A stretch of DNA of 6,035 bases, from positions 1 to 6,035 of the forward strand of contig JAWLEN010000130.1 in the NCBI GenBank assembly GCA_041686095.1, written 5' to 3'. The notes under the pieces were generated by a model that was given only the letters and a program-made list of their open reading frames with translations, did no database searches and was not told the DNA's origin. Below are positions 5,918-6,035 of the stretch, in pieces. Each line of letters opens with the position of its first letter. The stretch's first letter is position 1. Source of the DNA: WJMT01 sp041686095. GTDB lineage: Bacteria > Acidobacteriota > Aminicenantia > Aminicenantales > Aminicenantaceae. A program made the translations under genes and the position numbers.

Positions 5918-6035
5918 TCAGCGGAGGATGGTGTTGAAGAGCAGCTTGAATGTGCCGTCAGTTTGGCATCGGTGCTGTGTCCTGAATCCGATAAGCACGA
6001 TCTGTCCTTTGCCGTATTTTGCCGAAATCATACCT
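5918..6035 (-). CDS. C-terminal end of a probable M14-type zinc carboxypeptidase (cut by the window edge)
   Basis: The minus strand encodes 38 residues from the right edge to a TGA at 5918-5920. The peptide contains GKGQIVLIGFRTQHR and then DGTFKLLFNTIL just before the end. This ending, a strand 'GkGrVvLfGFRpQhR' followed by 'hGTFkLLFNail', is the typical C-terminus of large secreted M14-family peptidases of Acidobacteriota and relatives, in which it closes an accessory domain after the zinc peptidase. The catalytic domain lies outside the window, so the enzyme class rests on this tail only, and another protein with the same accessory domain is possible. Cys23 of the visible part replaces a residue that is usually Gly or Ala in sequences I remember. 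The gene lies 117 nt upstream of the S10 peptidase on the same strand, and the gap has no evident terminator, so co-transcription is likely. Confidence 0.65.
   Translation of the reverse strand, partial: GMISAKYGKGQIVLIGFRTQHRCQTDGTFKLLFNTILR

Overview
The window looks like chromosomal DNA from an uncultured member of the Acidobacteriota, most likely a Candidatus Aminicenantes-type genome. The lineage is inferred from gene content: an exported VWFA-related protein of the acidobacterial type, a small exported cysteine-containing partner gene, two types of secreted carboxypeptidase side by side, and a methyltransferase with a signal peptide. The DNA is AT-rich by eye. Most genes have clear Shine-Dalgarno sequences. 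Nothing points to plasmid, phage or CRISPR content.

Layout from left to right. At 1-117 (minus) is the first part of a membrane-anchored or exported protein running off the left edge, with a very good ribosome binding site and a plausible promoter (155-183). At 221-2218 and 2227-3102 (both minus) is a tight two-gene operon. Its upstream gene encodes an exported protein with a possible LolA-like fold, and its downstream gene encodes a VWFA-related exported protein; the stop of the first overlaps the ribosome binding site of the second. From 3103 to 3563 there is no intact gene. This gap holds two broken gene ends: the C-terminal end of a probable family 2 glycosyltransferase (3142-3303, minus) and the N-terminal end of a LolD/MacB-type ABC transporter ATPase (3387-3491, plus). 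An imperfect inverted repeat and a run of ten T lie around or between them.

At 3564-4226 (plus) is a class I SAM-dependent methyltransferase with an apparent signal peptide. It converges on 4271-5800 (minus), a complete secreted serine carboxypeptidase of family S10 with its whole catalytic triad. Directly upstream in the same orientation, 5918-6035 holds the last 38 codons of what looks like an M14-type zinc carboxypeptidase.

Taken together, the window suggests a cell that exports proteins for peptide breakdown (S10 and M14) and for surface or periplasmic functions (the VWFA pair). No complete new defence or mobile system is visible. The most interesting parts are the gene graveyard at 3142-3491, the exported methyltransferase and the coupled VWFA pair with its altered metal site.
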